DNA of 35,599 nt from contig CAYJSJ010000012.1 in assembly GCA_964373065.1 (NCBI GenBank), positions 1-35,599 on the forward strand. Direction: 5' to 3'. A program made the position numbers and the translations under genes. Source of the stretch: CAYJSJ01 sp964373065. Its GTDB lineage: Bacteria > Patescibacteriota > Gracilibacteria > Peribacterales > Peribacteraceae. The first letter of the stretch is position 1. Every line of letters begins with the position of its first letter. Positions 8,840-17,158 of the stretch are shown here, in pieces. Under the pieces are notes generated by a model, which saw only the letters and a list, made by a program, of their open reading frames with translations, searched no databases and had not been told where the DNA came from.

Positions 8840-9672
8840 TATTGAGCGTTGTAATCCAATTCTTTCATGTCGCGGAGCGGGTCTCTGGCATTCCAGATGC
8901 GCGGAAGGCATGCGCTGGTTTCCGCCGTAAGGGCGGAGATATTGCGGACATCCAGCGTGAGTCTCTGCATGCATTCAAGCTCCGCCTCTAGCGGTCGCAG
9001 CCTTTCGAATCCACCGAGTAACGTGAGCGTTCTCTCGAGGGCATTTCTTGCAACGGAAAGCTCGCTCTTGATGAGCGCACTCCGGTCAAACGATTCCTTC
9101 ACCAGGTCTGAAAAGAAGAAGTCGAAGAATGGGAGATTGCCGATACGAAAGAATTCCTTTGAAAACTCCTCCTTTGCCGTGTCGTAGGGGAGGAACGTTT
9201 CGAATTCCATGAGCGCGCATTCATACACACGCAAATATTCCAGAAGTACGCGGGACGTATCCAAGCGGCTGAGGGGAATACGCGGGTCATTCCATGTCGG
9301 CAGGCTCGTCGCGAGGGAAAGAAGCTCCTCTCCGGAAGGAAGAAGATCGGTGGAGTTTTCCGCCGAACAGAGCGGAGATGAAGGTTCCAGATATTCCTCT
9401 ATGACGTTATTTACCCGTGCGTGATACATGGCAGGCCAGTCCTGCAAGAGAGCATCTTCGAATCCGAGTTGCCGGTAGCGTTCTTCGTACCGCGAACACG
9501 GAGCCAGAATGGGGTGTTCATTCGGAGGACGGCCGGCAAAAGCGGGGATTTCAGGATCTTTCACCTGTGCACGCAGGTCGACCCCGGCTAGAAGGGAAAC
9601 GCCGAGGAGCGCAAGTATCAGGATGGCCAAAGAAACAGTGCGCCTGCCGAAGATCGCAGAGGATGACTTCAT
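8839..9672 (-). CDS. Secreted or membrane-anchored protein of unknown function (operon gene 3)
   Basis: A 277-residue product with an N-terminal hydrophobic segment (residues 14-31, SLAILILALLGVSLLAGV) that may be cleaved near LRAQ or kept as an anchor. Five cysteines remain. The layout resembles the 278-residue neighbour upstream: a mid-protein helix with a single cysteine (LRVYECALMEFETFLPY versus IRALDCRLQALSEIA), then a long helix (SELSVARNALERTLTLLGGFE versus REVELLTMIVEYDAGYRTLLQ), then a terminal cysteine. The two may be distant paralogues, but I could not align them rigorously. The ATG overlaps the upstream stop as ATGA, and its own stop shares a base with the next ATG (TAATG). Confidence 0.82.
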   Translation of the reverse strand: MKSSSAIFGRRTVSLAILILALLGVSLLAGVDLRAQVKDPEIPAFAGRPPNEHPILAPCSRYEERYRQLGFEDALLQDWPAMYHARVNNVIEEYLEPSSPLCSAENSTDLLPSGEELLSLATSLPTWNDPRIPLSRLDTSRVLLEYLRVYECALMEFETFLPYDTAKEEFSKEFFRIGNLPFFDFFFSDLVKESFDRSALIKSELSVARNALERTLTLLGGFERLRPLEAELECMQRLTLDVRNISALTAETSACLPRIWNARDPLRDMKELDYNAQ

Positions 9673-10505
9673 GGACTTTGCTGAGGAGCGGAATCACACG
9701 ATGAGAGGAAGCAGGGGATACGTTCAAGTTGACCGATAAGATCGACGGCTTTCCTGAGGGTGCCGGTAATCGGCCACCGCATCTCCCGCAGGAAGATGTC
9801 GAAGTTTCCGGCAAACTGCAGAAGTGTTCGATAACCCGCGTCGTACTCCACGATCATGGTGAGGAGTTCCACTTCGCGCGTAAGGAGTTTGTCCGAAACA
9901 TTTTTACTGTAGCTCCGGCTGTCTTGCTGATCGGTCAGTGATTCTGACGGTTTGCCGAAATGACACTGAGGCCATGTTTCCAGTGACGTGAATTCTATGC
10001 AACCGATAGGCTGGAGACGCGCGATGGTCACAGGATCATCTCCCGCATACATTTCCGAGATACGCGCAATTTCACTCAGGGCTTGCAGACGACAATCGAG
10101 CGCCCGAATGCTTTGGAGCAGCGAGGGGATGAGTTCGGAGGTGGAGACGCGCTTTGTTTCGAAGATGCCTTTCAGCGGCAAAATTTCGGCATGTTCATCG
10201 TTCGCATCCATATCGGTATTCTTCCAGCGCCAGCCGAGTGCATGCCCCTTCACGACGGAATTCACCCACGGATCGTTAGAGTTGCTTGCTTTCCGCCAAG
10301 CCCTTCCTTTGTTGTCGTAGCGCACATCTCCCACCGGAGCGTTAACAGCACTGCGCTTCCCGAAGAGGTAGGAGCGGTAGAGGCGTTGCTCGCGCGCGAT
10401 TTCGAAATTAATCTTTGCTCTACAACTGTCGGCATCGCCGGCGAGGGCTTGTGCCGGGAAAAGCGTCAGAAAGATGAGGCCGAACAGGATAAGCAGATGC
10501 TTCAT
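9669..10505 (-). CDS. Secreted protein of unknown function (operon gene 2)
   Basis: A 278-residue product with a classic signal peptide (MKHLLILFGLIFLTLFPAQALA, cleavage likely before GDADSC) and six cysteines, two of them in a C-terminal CFLSSC motif. The middle holds W-rich sequence (AWRKASNSNDPWVNS; ALGWRWKNTD), and the second half is mostly helical. No known domain is recognised. Both ends are translationally coupled through ATGA overlaps (10502-10505 upstream, 9669-9672 downstream). Possible distant paralogue of the 277-residue product of the next gene. Confidence 0.83.
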   Translation of the reverse strand: MKHLLILFGLIFLTLFPAQALAGDADSCRAKINFEIAREQRLYRSYLFGKRSAVNAPVGDVRYDNKGRAWRKASNSNDPWVNSVVKGHALGWRWKNTDMDANDEHAEILPLKGIFETKRVSTSELIPSLLQSIRALDCRLQALSEIARISEMYAGDDPVTIARLQPIGCIEFTSLETWPQCHFGKPSESLTDQQDSRSYSKNVSDKLLTREVELLTMIVEYDAGYRTLLQFAGNFDIFLREMRWPITGTLRKAVDLIGQLERIPCFLSSCDSAPQQSP

Positions 10506-13500
10506 GGATCGTAGGGATCGAGGGGAATATTTGCGGGCACGAAGAAATTTTCAAACATCTGATCTTGGTTGCTGTCGTAGAGGAATCGCTCGGCATCGTT
10601 CTCGATCACATTGCCGGATTTTTCCACCATAGCGTTTCGCACGTCCTGGAGAAGCTGCTCTGTGTCATAGGATTCGGTCGTATCGAGCATCCATCCTTCT
10701 CTCGGTTTCTCCGCGCTTCCATTGAGCAGTTGGCATGCCCAGTCCTTTCGTTCGCAGTAGGCCTGGCCGTGCGCGGAAGGGAGTCGCGCCGATCCTAGCG
10801 AGCGGAAATCATCCTTCAAAAAAATCGCAGGACGCGCACCGATTCGCTGCAGTCGCTCCTTCAGATCCGCTTCGAAGTGCACGCACCTCCCCTTCGGGTC
10901 ATCGTTCGGCAGGATGCAATCCTGTTCCGTCCCACGGCGCACACAAGCGGGATTTTGTTCTTCACCGGGGCTACATTGTCTTTTCGTCAGACTTCCCCAG
11001 AATTTCTCATTCTCCTTGGCCATAGCCTCCACGAGGTAGTAGGTCTTTGTGAGGAATGCAGTGAGCGAAAGAAGATCAACGCTCGGCAGTGCGATGCGCG
11101 GGAAGGGATCCTTCACATCATCATCCTTCGTACCGATGACAGCCGCTTCTTTGAAGAGATCGAAATCCCCGCCGATCGGTGTGATGATCTGCGGGAGAGC
11201 TGCAGTGATTTTTTCTGCAAACCCCGTCGGGAATGCGGGAAGCGGTGCAAGGTCGGGGTAGACCGGTTCTTCGTCTTGCTCCAGTCCGGGTGGTCGAATG
11301 CGTGCAAAATCCACTTTGATTTGTACGGGTTTTAATACAGGAATTTTCACGGAGCGTTTCGTTTCTCGGAAGGCCGTAAAATCCAGGATAAGATCTCTGT
11401 CCACTGTAGTGTTCGGCAGATCGGGGAATGCCGGCGGAAGGGGAAAGAATTGCTCGCAGGACTCTTTGGGAATTGCGTCAGGGGCATACCCGTCTCGGGG
11501 AAGAGAGACGAGCGAGAGACAATCGAAATACGCGGAGAACAGGGACATGTCACGATTACAGCGGGGGAAGGAACGTGCTAGGCACTGTAGGGCGTTTTCT
11601 CCATTTTGACCGCAGGAGCCGAAATCAAAACCACGCAGATCTTCGAGGCACCCGAGGTAGGGCCAAAATCCTCCGGTAACATCTCCGTTTTCCGAGCGAC
11701 CGGGGAGCCACGGATCAAGCAATGAATAGATGGGGCTCGTAAAATCATCCATGCGACACCACGGAAATGCAGTGGCATCATGTGCTTGGCGATAGCTTCC
11801 TTGGGTGGCGATCCACATATTTTGCAGCAGACTCGTACCCCAATCGAAGAAGAGATACGTTTGGTACGCGTCCATATTTTCTTCCAGCCATGTAGCGATT
11901 TTAACACTCACCTTTTTTTGCTCTTTCAGCAAGGCACCCGCGTAGCGAGGGAGCTCGCCGCGCAGAGCGCGGACTTCATCGGCTCGGTCCGCATAAGTTT
12001 TGAGCTTCCGCGCGACCTCGCGTGCTTTCTCTGCCCCCGGCTTTCCCGATGACTCTTGCTTGATCGCCCATACTTCCCATCCTTGGGCAATGGCACGGAT
12101 TTCGGTGGGGTTGACGATGGGAACGACGACCGGCACGGACTCTTCCTCCATGCGCAGCAGCAACGTACGTTCAAGGAACGCCGCGACATTCCCGAGGAGA
12201 TCCTCGGTCGCCTGCACCTGGATATCGATCGTTTCAGACCGGATGTCCAAGGAACGGTCATCCGGGCTCGCTAGCTTTGGCGTGAAGAGCGGGTCAAAGG
12301 GGTTGATGTCCACGCTCCAGACGGTCGGCAGCAGCAGCCGCACTTTCGGCGGTGTGAAATTCTTGTGCATTTGTGTTTCCACGTTGTGCCACCATTCCAC
12401 CATGGTGCGGCGATCTGAGGCGGGGTCGTTTTCCATCGTGACCGTGTCATCGGGGGTACGAAGGAATGCACCGCTGCTCAAGGGCTGCTCTGGAGAAAGC
12501 TGCACCGTCGCGCGTTGCACCGCGCTGTCTGTTGCAAGGAGTGCGAAGGAGAAATCACCGCGGTAGCGATCGCCAAATACTTTATCATTGAGCAGCGAAA
12601 ACGCTCCGCCGAGTTCGGGAAACCAAAGACTCTTCTCTGGCTCGAAGGAACGTTGTATATTCCCGAAGGGATTGTCGCTGAATGTATTGCGGAACGCGCC
12701 CTTTCCTTGCTGCGTTTTCCACATGGAACGGAAATTTATTTTGTCACCGTCACCATCATTTCCGTCGTAGTATGCCGCAATGACACACCGTTTATCCTCC
12801 GGTTCCGTTTGCGTGAGTTGCGCGTCTTCGGGTGCACTGTCGTAGAAGCCATAGCAAGCGACGGGGATGTTTGCCTTTGTATTGTCGTCATCCTTCGCAA
12901 GCGGAAGAGGAGCGCGCTCGTAGGAGGCATCGGTGTATGCCCGAAAGAAGGAGACGTATTCGCGTTCCCGCATATCGATCTCCGGGTAGCCGCAGTCATT
13001 GCCGGACCACCACTCATCGGTTGCAATGGCCACCTGCGTTTTTGGGTTTCGGCGACACTCATCCCCGAAACACGGGATGCAGTTTTTCCCCTCGTCTATA
13101 GTGGCGGCAGGCAGATCACTGCAGCACTCAAAGAGTCCCACCGGTTCGAAATTATTATCCACCATCCGTTGGTACTCCTCGTCTGAGGGATCGTTGACTT
13201 CTTTTGCAAACCCGCACACTCCTTTTTTTGTGTGAACAATGGTGTCATCACCGCACTGTTCAATCCTCTCCCATCGAACGTAGACGAGCGCGTTTAAGTC
13301 TTGGCAGAGCCCCCCCTTTGTTCCGTTTCTTCTCAGTTCCCCGCAGAAATCTTCTCCCGGCCCCTTCGTCTCTCCGCCGCCGCACGCGTATTTAATGCCA
13401 TCTTCATCTGCTTTCTGGAGATCGCACCGCAAAGCAGAAGAGTCATTTTCATCCCAGTTCTGCGGTTTTCCGGGGGATCCGAGCGGTCGCTGGCACGGAT

Positions 13501-14215
13501 GCGGGCACAAGAGGGACGGGGACTGCCGCCCGGGGTCAAACGCGTCCGGAGCATTCGGCGTGCGGCAGAGCGTTTGAAAACCGCACACGGTATCCTGATC
13601 CGAGGGGTAATCGAACCCGGAAGATGTTCCCGTTTCGATTCGCTGATGAAATGCTATGTCGTACTTCAGGTCTTTCGCCGTTCCCCCCTCACCCCTTCGT
13701 TCCCCGAGTCCCGAGGCGAGGTTACCAAACGCTCGCACGGTATCTCTCCCTGGGACACCTCTCACCTGTGAGATCAATCCCTGATCAGGGATTGTTTTTT
13801 TCGAAATGGTTTCCATCATTTGGTCGTCGATGCCATTTCCTGCTCCATTCATTTTCCATTCCTGCGGACGCGTTTTTATCCACACGTTCCCGTTTTCGTC
13901 TTCACACCGTGCTTGTATCGGTTGAGTATCCGCCCGGCCGCAGAGCGACTCACTCTGACCGAAGACGCCGTTCACACCCCTTTGAAAATCCCATCCTCCG
14001 CATATCGCTTTTTCCAGATTGGCATGGATATTTTCACGAGGATCTCCGCTCGCTCCTTCCACCACTACTTTCTTTATTTCGTTATAGCTTCCGGGATTCA
14101 CAGTGGGAAGAATGTAGGGTTGGTACTCATTGAATGCCGCAGATGCAGTTTGCATAAACGCGGTCATCCCCATCGCGAGACAGAGGAGACGGTAGAGCCG
14201 TAAGGCGCCTTTCAT
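10502..14215 (-). CDS. Very large secreted cysteine-rich protein of unknown function (operon gene 1)
   Basis: The first and largest gene of the unit, 1237 residues from the ATG at 14215. I chose this start because it gives a signal peptide (MKGALRLYRLLCLAMG, then an AxA-type site at TASAAF), whereas earlier in-frame codons add only non-signal residues. About 34 cysteines fall in two blocks, roughly residues 60-460 (CGRAD, CGFQTLC, CPHPC, CIPCFGDEC) and 850-1190 (CSPGEEQNPAC, CERKDWAC). The cysteine-free stretch between them is helical and rich in basic and acidic residues (EKAREVARKLKTYADRADEV), suggesting a coiled or helical rod. There are no internal membrane segments. Residue composition and length are unlike known adhesins or S-layer proteins that I can recall. 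Function unknown; extracytoplasmic location is well supported. Confidence 0.85.
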   Translation of the reverse strand: MKGALRLYRLLCLAMGMTAFMQTASAAFNEYQPYILPTVNPGSYNEIKKVVVEGASGDPRENIHANLEKAICGGWDFQRGVNGVFGQSESLCGRADTQPIQARCEDENGNVWIKTRPQEWKMNGAGNGIDDQMMETISKKTIPDQGLISQVRGVPGRDTVRAFGNLASGLGERRGEGGTAKDLKYDIAFHQRIETGTSSGFDYPSDQDTVCGFQTLCRTPNAPDAFDPGRQSPSLLCPHPCQRPLGSPGKPQNWDENDSSALRCDLQKADEDGIKYACGGGETKGPGEDFCGELRRNGTKGGLCQDLNALVYVRWERIEQCGDDTIVHTKKGVCGFAKEVNDPSDEEYQRMVDNNFEPVGLFECCSDLPAATIDEGKNCIPCFGDECRRNPKTQVAIATDEWWSGNDCGYPEIDMREREYVSFFRAYTDASYERAPLPLAKDDDNTKANIPVACYGFYDSAPEDAQLTQTEPEDKRCVIAAYYDGNDGDGDKINFRSMWKTQQGKGAFRNTFSDNPFGNIQRSFEPEKSLWFPELGGAFSLLNDKVFGDRYRGDFSFALLATDSAVQRATVQLSPEQPLSSGAFLRTPDDTVTMENDPASDRRTMVEWWHNVETQMHKNFTPPKVRLLLPTVWSVDINPFDPLFTPKLASPDDRSLDIRSETIDIQVQATEDLLGNVAAFLERTLLLRMEEESVPVVVPIVNPTEIRAIAQGWEVWAIKQESSGKPGAEKAREVARKLKTYADRADEVRALRGELPRYAGALLKEQKKVSVKIATWLEENMDAYQTYLFFDWGTSLLQNMWIATQGSYRQAHDATAFPWCRMDDFTSPIYSLLDPWLPGRSENGDVTGGFWPYLGCLEDLRGFDFGSCGQNGENALQCLARSFPRCNRDMSLFSAYFDCLSLVSLPRDGYAPDAIPKESCEQFFPLPPAFPDLPNTTVDRDLILDFTAFRETKRSVKIPVLKPVQIKVDFARIRPPGLEQDEEPVYPDLAPLPAFPTGFAEKITAALPQIITPIGGDFDLFKEAAVIGTKDDDVKDPFPRIALPSVDLLSLTAFLTKTYYLVEAMAKENEKFWGSLTKRQCSPGEEQNPACVRRGTEQDCILPNDDPKGRCVHFEADLKERLQRIGARPAIFLKDDFRSLGSARLPSAHGQAYCERKDWACQLLNGSAEKPREGWMLDTTESYDTEQLLQDVRNAMVEKSGNVIENDAERFLYDSNQDQMFENFFVPANIPLDPYDP

Positions 14216-14495
14216 TTTGTAGGCCGGTAGCACAAGGAAGGGAGTTACGGGATATGGTATCAGGAAGCGATGAATCTTTCCTGCCGTGCGTCTTTCCAAA
14301 GTATCACCACGCAACGGGAAAGTTTTTCATGCAATAAAAAATACTTGCGTGCGGAAAATGATGGGTGTACAAATGTTCACGCTTCGATTTGCCGCTTTGG
14401 CACACTCGCTCAGTGAACACACTTGAGCATCGAAGCCGGTCAATGCGATTGCTAGCAGCCCGCGACCTCCTGTACTTCCATTCCCCCATAGAGAC
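14216..14495. other. Divergent intergenic region between the secreted-protein operon and ssb
   Basis: A 280-bp spacer between two divergent starts, the longest gene-free stretch besides the 16S flank. It should hold both promoters. On the minus strand a C-rich stretch with TGTGCTACC lies before the operon ATG, and on the plus strand TGTACT and TTGCTAGC lie before ssb. None is a convincing consensus -35/-10 pair. I see no GGAGG-like site before either ATG, no strong hairpin, and no credible ORF; short open frames here run through both promoter areas. Confidence 0.6.
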
Positions 14496-15371
14496 ATGTT
14501 TTCCCTTAATCGCGTACACATCATCGGCTACCAAACACAACCTGTTGAAGTGCGTCAGACGCCCGGAGGAACGAGCGTGACGGACTTAAATCTTGTCGTT
14601 CCTTATGCATTTACATCCGATAGCGGCGAACTCCTGAAAGGCAAAGGATTTCACACGGTGACCCTCTGGGGTCCCATGGCGGAAGTTGCCGGGCAGTACA
14701 TACGTCCCGGTTCCCAGATTTTTACCGCAGGACGCCTCCAGACCGACAGCTGGGAAGACCAGCAGTCCGGTGAAAAGCGCAGCAAGACCAAAATTGTGGC
14801 GCTCGATATGATTCTTCTGGATCCCAAAGACGGGCAACTCCCCGCACCCGAAGGCGCTCCGCACGTATGCAATGTGGTCAATAGTGCAGAGATCATCGGG
14901 AATGTCACCCGCGATCCGGAGATGCGCACCACCACGAACGGTCAGCAGGTGCTGACGCTCGGCGTTGCCACCAACGAACGCTGGAAGGACAAAACTTCCG
15001 GTGAATCCAAAGATCGCACGGAATTCCACAGTGTTGTGATCTGGGGTGCGCTTGCGGAAGAAGTCGCCCGCGTCGTAAAGAAGGGCAACCGCGTCTATGT
15101 CACCGGCCGCGTGCAAACCAGAAGCTGGGAAACGCAGAGCGGCAGCAAGCGCACGACCACCGAGATCATAGCGAGCGCCGTCCATCTGCTCGGCATCAGC
15201 TCCGCGGAAGCGAAAGATTCCGTGCGTACGGAGCGTGTCGCTTCCTCCACTGCGACAAAAAACCTAGACGAAGCCCCCAAATCCGTTACCGATGCAGCGG
15301 CGGAAGCCGCGGTTACTGTTCCGGAAATCAGCTACACGTCTGAGGTGAAGGCGGAAGATTTACCCTTTTAG
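14496..15371 (+). CDS. ssb: Single-stranded DNA-binding protein with two OB folds
   Basis: Coats and protects ssDNA during replication and repair. The 291-residue product contains two tandem SSB OB folds. The first, around residues 4-110, begins NRVHIIGYQTQPVEVRQTPGG; the second, around 125-232, begins NSAEIIGNVTRDPEMRTTTNGQ and continues through TEFHSVVIWGALAEEVARVVKKGNRVYVTGRVQTRSW. A low-complexity Ala/Thr/Glu linker leads to an acidic tip ending EDLPF, the usual partner-binding tail (compare DDDIPF). Most bacterial SSBs have one OB fold and work as tetramers; a two-OB subunit working as a dimer is the known Deinococcus-Thermus arrangement. It is the first gene of a plus-strand unit ended by the terminator just downstream. 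No Shine-Dalgarno precedes the ATG. Confidence 0.95.
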   Translation: MFSLNRVHIIGYQTQPVEVRQTPGGTSVTDLNLVVPYAFTSDSGELLKGKGFHTVTLWGPMAEVAGQYIRPGSQIFTAGRLQTDSWEDQQSGEKRSKTKIVALDMILLDPKDGQLPAPEGAPHVCNVVNSAEIIGNVTRDPEMRTTTNGQQVLTLGVATNERWKDKTSGESKDRTEFHSVVIWGALAEEVARVVKKGNRVYVTGRVQTRSWETQSGSKRTTTEIIASAVHLLGISSAEAKDSVRTERVASSTATKNLDEAPKSVTDAAAEAAVTVPEISYTSEVKAEDLPF

Positions 15372-15388
15372 CAGGGTGTAACATTTCA

Positions 15389-15423
15389 AACAAAAGAGCT
15401 GGCCATAGGCTGGCTCTTTTGTT
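15389..15423 (+). terminator. Rho-independent terminator after ssb
   Basis: A 16-bp stem (AACAAAAGAGCTGGCC paired with GGCTGGCTCTTTTGTT, including two G-U pairs) around an ATA loop, starting 17 bp after the ssb stop. The right arm ends in a T-rich run (CTCTTTTGTTATT). The A-rich left flank would allow some use from the other strand too. Confidence 0.85.
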
Positions 15424-15477
15424 ATTCCATGTCTTGCCGAAAGTGTGGGAAACGTATGGACATCCTTTTTTATTCTC

Positions 15478-15789
15478 ATGTCATCCGAAAAGGAATTCCA
15501 CAATTGGAAACGCCATCACTTGGAAAAAAATTCTACTTCCAATACTACTATTAGTTTTCTGCATCTGGAAAATGGACAGGAGCAATATTGGTTTTGTTTT
15601 GATGATGAAAATCGCAAGAAAGTCATGGAGATATTTGCACGATTCGGTAGCAATTCGGAATTGAAGTTTACTTGGACCGATGTCGCTCGTCTTGTTCAAG
15701 CAGTCCGTAGAGGTATTGAGTCAACGATTAATCATCGGGCGACAAATGTTCCTATTGATAGGCTGAAGCATGTCATAGAAAAAATCTGA
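15478..15789 (+). CDS. Small hypothetical protein
   Basis: An open frame of 103 residues from the ATG at 15478 (MSSEKEFHNWKRHHLEK). An in-frame ATG 33 bp upstream adds residues that look like spacer. The protein is soluble, mixed charged and hydrophobic, with a FTWTDVARLVQAVRRGIEST helix. No family is recognised. A TATTCT hexamer almost touches the ATG, so start and promoter are unclear. Base composition is lower in GC than the neighbours, and the gene lies beside a direct repeat and a palindrome, so it may be a recent arrival. It is read in the same direction as ssb but beyond its terminator. Confidence 0.5.
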   Translation: MSSEKEFHNWKRHHLEKNSTSNTTISFLHLENGQEQYWFCFDDENRKKVMEIFARFGSNSELKFTWTDVARLVQAVRRGIESTINHRATNVPIDRLKHVIEKI

Positions 15790-15823
15790 TAGGTGTTTGA
15801 TGGAAACTTAGCCTCGATCTCTA

Positions 15824-15883
15824 AGTGCAACACCTGAGGATTCGTATCCAGATGGTATCAACTTCCCAGTGCAACACCTGAGG
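15824..15883. repeat. 16-bp direct repeat pair (AGTGCAACACCTGAGG)
   Basis: Two identical copies, 15824-15839 and 15868-15883, 44 bp apart start to start. The reverse complement contains GGTGTTGCACTT, a string I associate with terminal sequences of some IS30-family elements. No transposase gene is present, so this could be a solo end, an excision footprint or an unrelated repeat. Confidence 0.7.
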
Positions 15884-15905
15884 TGGGAACTACTGTCTAT
15901 AAACG

Positions 15906-15931
15906 CTATATCATTTGCGCAAATGATATAG
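15906..15931. repeat. Perfect 26-bp palindrome
   Basis: CTATATCATTTGC is followed directly by its exact reverse complement, with no spacer. It lies between the end of the small 84-residue gene (minus) and the small plus-strand gene. There is no T-tract, so it is not an obvious terminator. A dimeric repressor operator, a recombination site or a REP-like element are all possible. Confidence 0.85.
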
Positions 15932-15947
15932 TGATGAAATGAAGATT

Positions 15948-16202
15948 TTAATGAAAGTACTGTTCGAGTTCTTTCACCATATGTCCACCGATGGTGTGGG
16001 GACTACTCAGAGGTTCTTTCACCAGAATTCCTATACCGGGTGGCAGGAGCGTGAGTGCAAGAAGGAGTGTGCGCAGATGCATTTGCAATGCTTCTCTCTG
16101 CGCGTTCTTTTGCCGTTCCCGTTCTATGCGTATCGCTTCCAGCCTCCCCTGTTTGGAATTTTTCTGTGCGCGTTCCCATCCATCGATATATGCCGTATCC
16201 AT
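15948..16202 (-). CDS. Small single-pass membrane protein downstream of murB
   Basis: 84 residues: a charged, strongly helical N-terminal half (GRLEAIRIERERQKNAQREAL), one membrane segment near residues 43-61 (LRTLLLALTLLPPGIGILV), and a short tail. It begins 10 nt after the murB stop on the same strand, so it is probably co-transcribed with murB. The organisation (cytoplasmic basic helix, one TM) recalls small divisome proteins such as FtsL, but the expected extracellular coiled coil is missing, so I do not assign that name. It ends just before the 26-bp palindrome. Confidence 0.6.
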   Translation of the reverse strand: MDTAYIDGWERAQKNSKQGRLEAIRIERERQKNAQREALQMHLRTLLLALTLLPPGIGILVKEPLSSPHTIGGHMVKELEQYFH

Positions 16203-16212
16203 AGTAAGTAAC

Positions 16213-17148
16213 CTACCACTCTTTCACCGATCCATCACTCTGAATGAACCGCATTTCCACTTCGAGACGGGCATGAGGATTCTCCGCTTTTGATTCCACG
16301 ACTTCTTTGGCAGCCTCCACGATGTCCACGGTATCACGGTACGTCGCGCTGCCATTATTGATCAAAAAGTTGCAGTGCTTCTCGCTCAGGCACACACCGC
16401 CGATAGTTTTTCCGCGCAGCCCAGCCTCATCGATCAGTTTCCATGCAGGAGTTTCCCCGAGTGCTTTAAAGCAGGAGCCCGCAGTTTTTACATGCGGCTG
16501 TGTTTCTATTCTTTTTTTGAGCAGTCTTTCGATCTCCGCTTTGATCTCTGTGGAATCACCGCGCGGAATATTCAGCGTTGCACTCCAGATGATGGGAGAG
16601 ATTGAAGATTGAAGATTGAAGATTGAAGATTGTTCTTTAAACCAGCTTTCGCGGTAACGAAAGTGACATTCTTCTTTCGTGAGTGTTCTCCATGCACCGT
16701 TCACTAGCGCGGTGACGGATTCAATGTACGCATCAATCCAGATTCCCTTCGGCCCCTGGCCGGCGTTGCCGAAGATCGCGCCCCCGACAGTACCGAGGAT
16801 GCCCGTGAGCGGGGAGAGGTCCAATCCTATTTCGGCAAGTTCGAAGATGAGCTCGGGGAGGTTTTTGCCGGATTCGACGACGATAGTTGCATTGCTGTAT
16901 TGCTGCACTTCTGCATTGTGCGTCACAGATACAGCGTTGATTCTTACGACGAGGGCGTTAATGGTGCCATCTTCAAAGATCGTGTTACTGCCTCCACCAA
17001 GCACAAGGAGCGGGATGCTCTTCTGGATTGCGAATGCTGCGGCTGCCTCCACCTCTTTCTTTGTTTTTACTTCCACGTACCAGCCCGCATCGCCGCCGAT
17101 ACGCATGGTGGTTTTGCCTTTGAGCGGTGCGTTCTGCTGAATTTCCAT
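16213..17148 (-). CDS. murB: UDP-N-acetylenolpyruvoylglucosamine reductase
   Basis: FAD-dependent reductase making UDP-MurNAc from the enolpyruvyl intermediate (NADPH as donor), a committed cytoplasmic step of peptidoglycan synthesis. The 311-residue product shows the FAD-binding signature LVLGGGSNTIFEDG near residue 50, GTVGGAIFGNAGQG near 120, the substrate arginine in CHFRYRESWFK near 165, the catalytic serine in TAGSCFKALGE near 222, and the C-terminal glutamate in RLEVEMRFI near 300. Length and architecture fit the compact MurB type. A heptanucleotide repeat inserts SSIFNLQSSIS after RESWFKEQ, at the surface between conserved blocks. A small membrane-protein gene follows in the same operon; murG and ftsW lie further upstream on the same strand. 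No Shine-Dalgarno is seen (CTTTCTTCCATCATG). Confidence 0.95.
   Translation of the reverse strand: MEIQQNAPLKGKTTMRIGGDAGWYVEVKTKKEVEAAAAFAIQKSIPLLVLGGGSNTIFEDGTINALVVRINAVSVTHNAEVQQYSNATIVVESGKNLPELIFELAEIGLDLSPLTGILGTVGGAIFGNAGQGPKGIWIDAYIESVTALVNGAWRTLTKEECHFRYRESWFKEQSSIFNLQSSISPIIWSATLNIPRGDSTEIKAEIERLLKKRIETQPHVKTAGSCFKALGETPAWKLIDEAGLRGKTIGGVCLSEKHCNFLINNGSATYRDTVDIVEAAKEVVESKAENPHARLEVEMRFIQSDGSVKEW
16601..16632. repeat. Heptanucleotide repeat (ATTGAAG)4.6 inside murB
   Basis: Four perfect ATTGAAG units plus ATTG. On the coding strand it reads as CTTCAAT units, encoding a short S-I-F-N-L-Q-S-S-I repeat. The frame is preserved. Same 7-nt period as the tsaC array, but a different, non-G-rich word. 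A degenerate version recurs at 23395-23485 around the glycosyltransferase start. Confidence 0.93.
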
Positions 17149-17158
17149 GATGGAAGAA

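Noticed and set aside
14304..14540. 78-residue minus-strand frame across the ssb start
   Set aside because: It overlaps the ssb start region and the divergent promoter spacer, with no motif or start context. Treated as chance.
15824..15883. CRISPR array
   Set aside because: Only two repeat copies, a short repeat, one 28-bp spacer and no cas genes. No CRISPR-like array occurs elsewhere in the window either.
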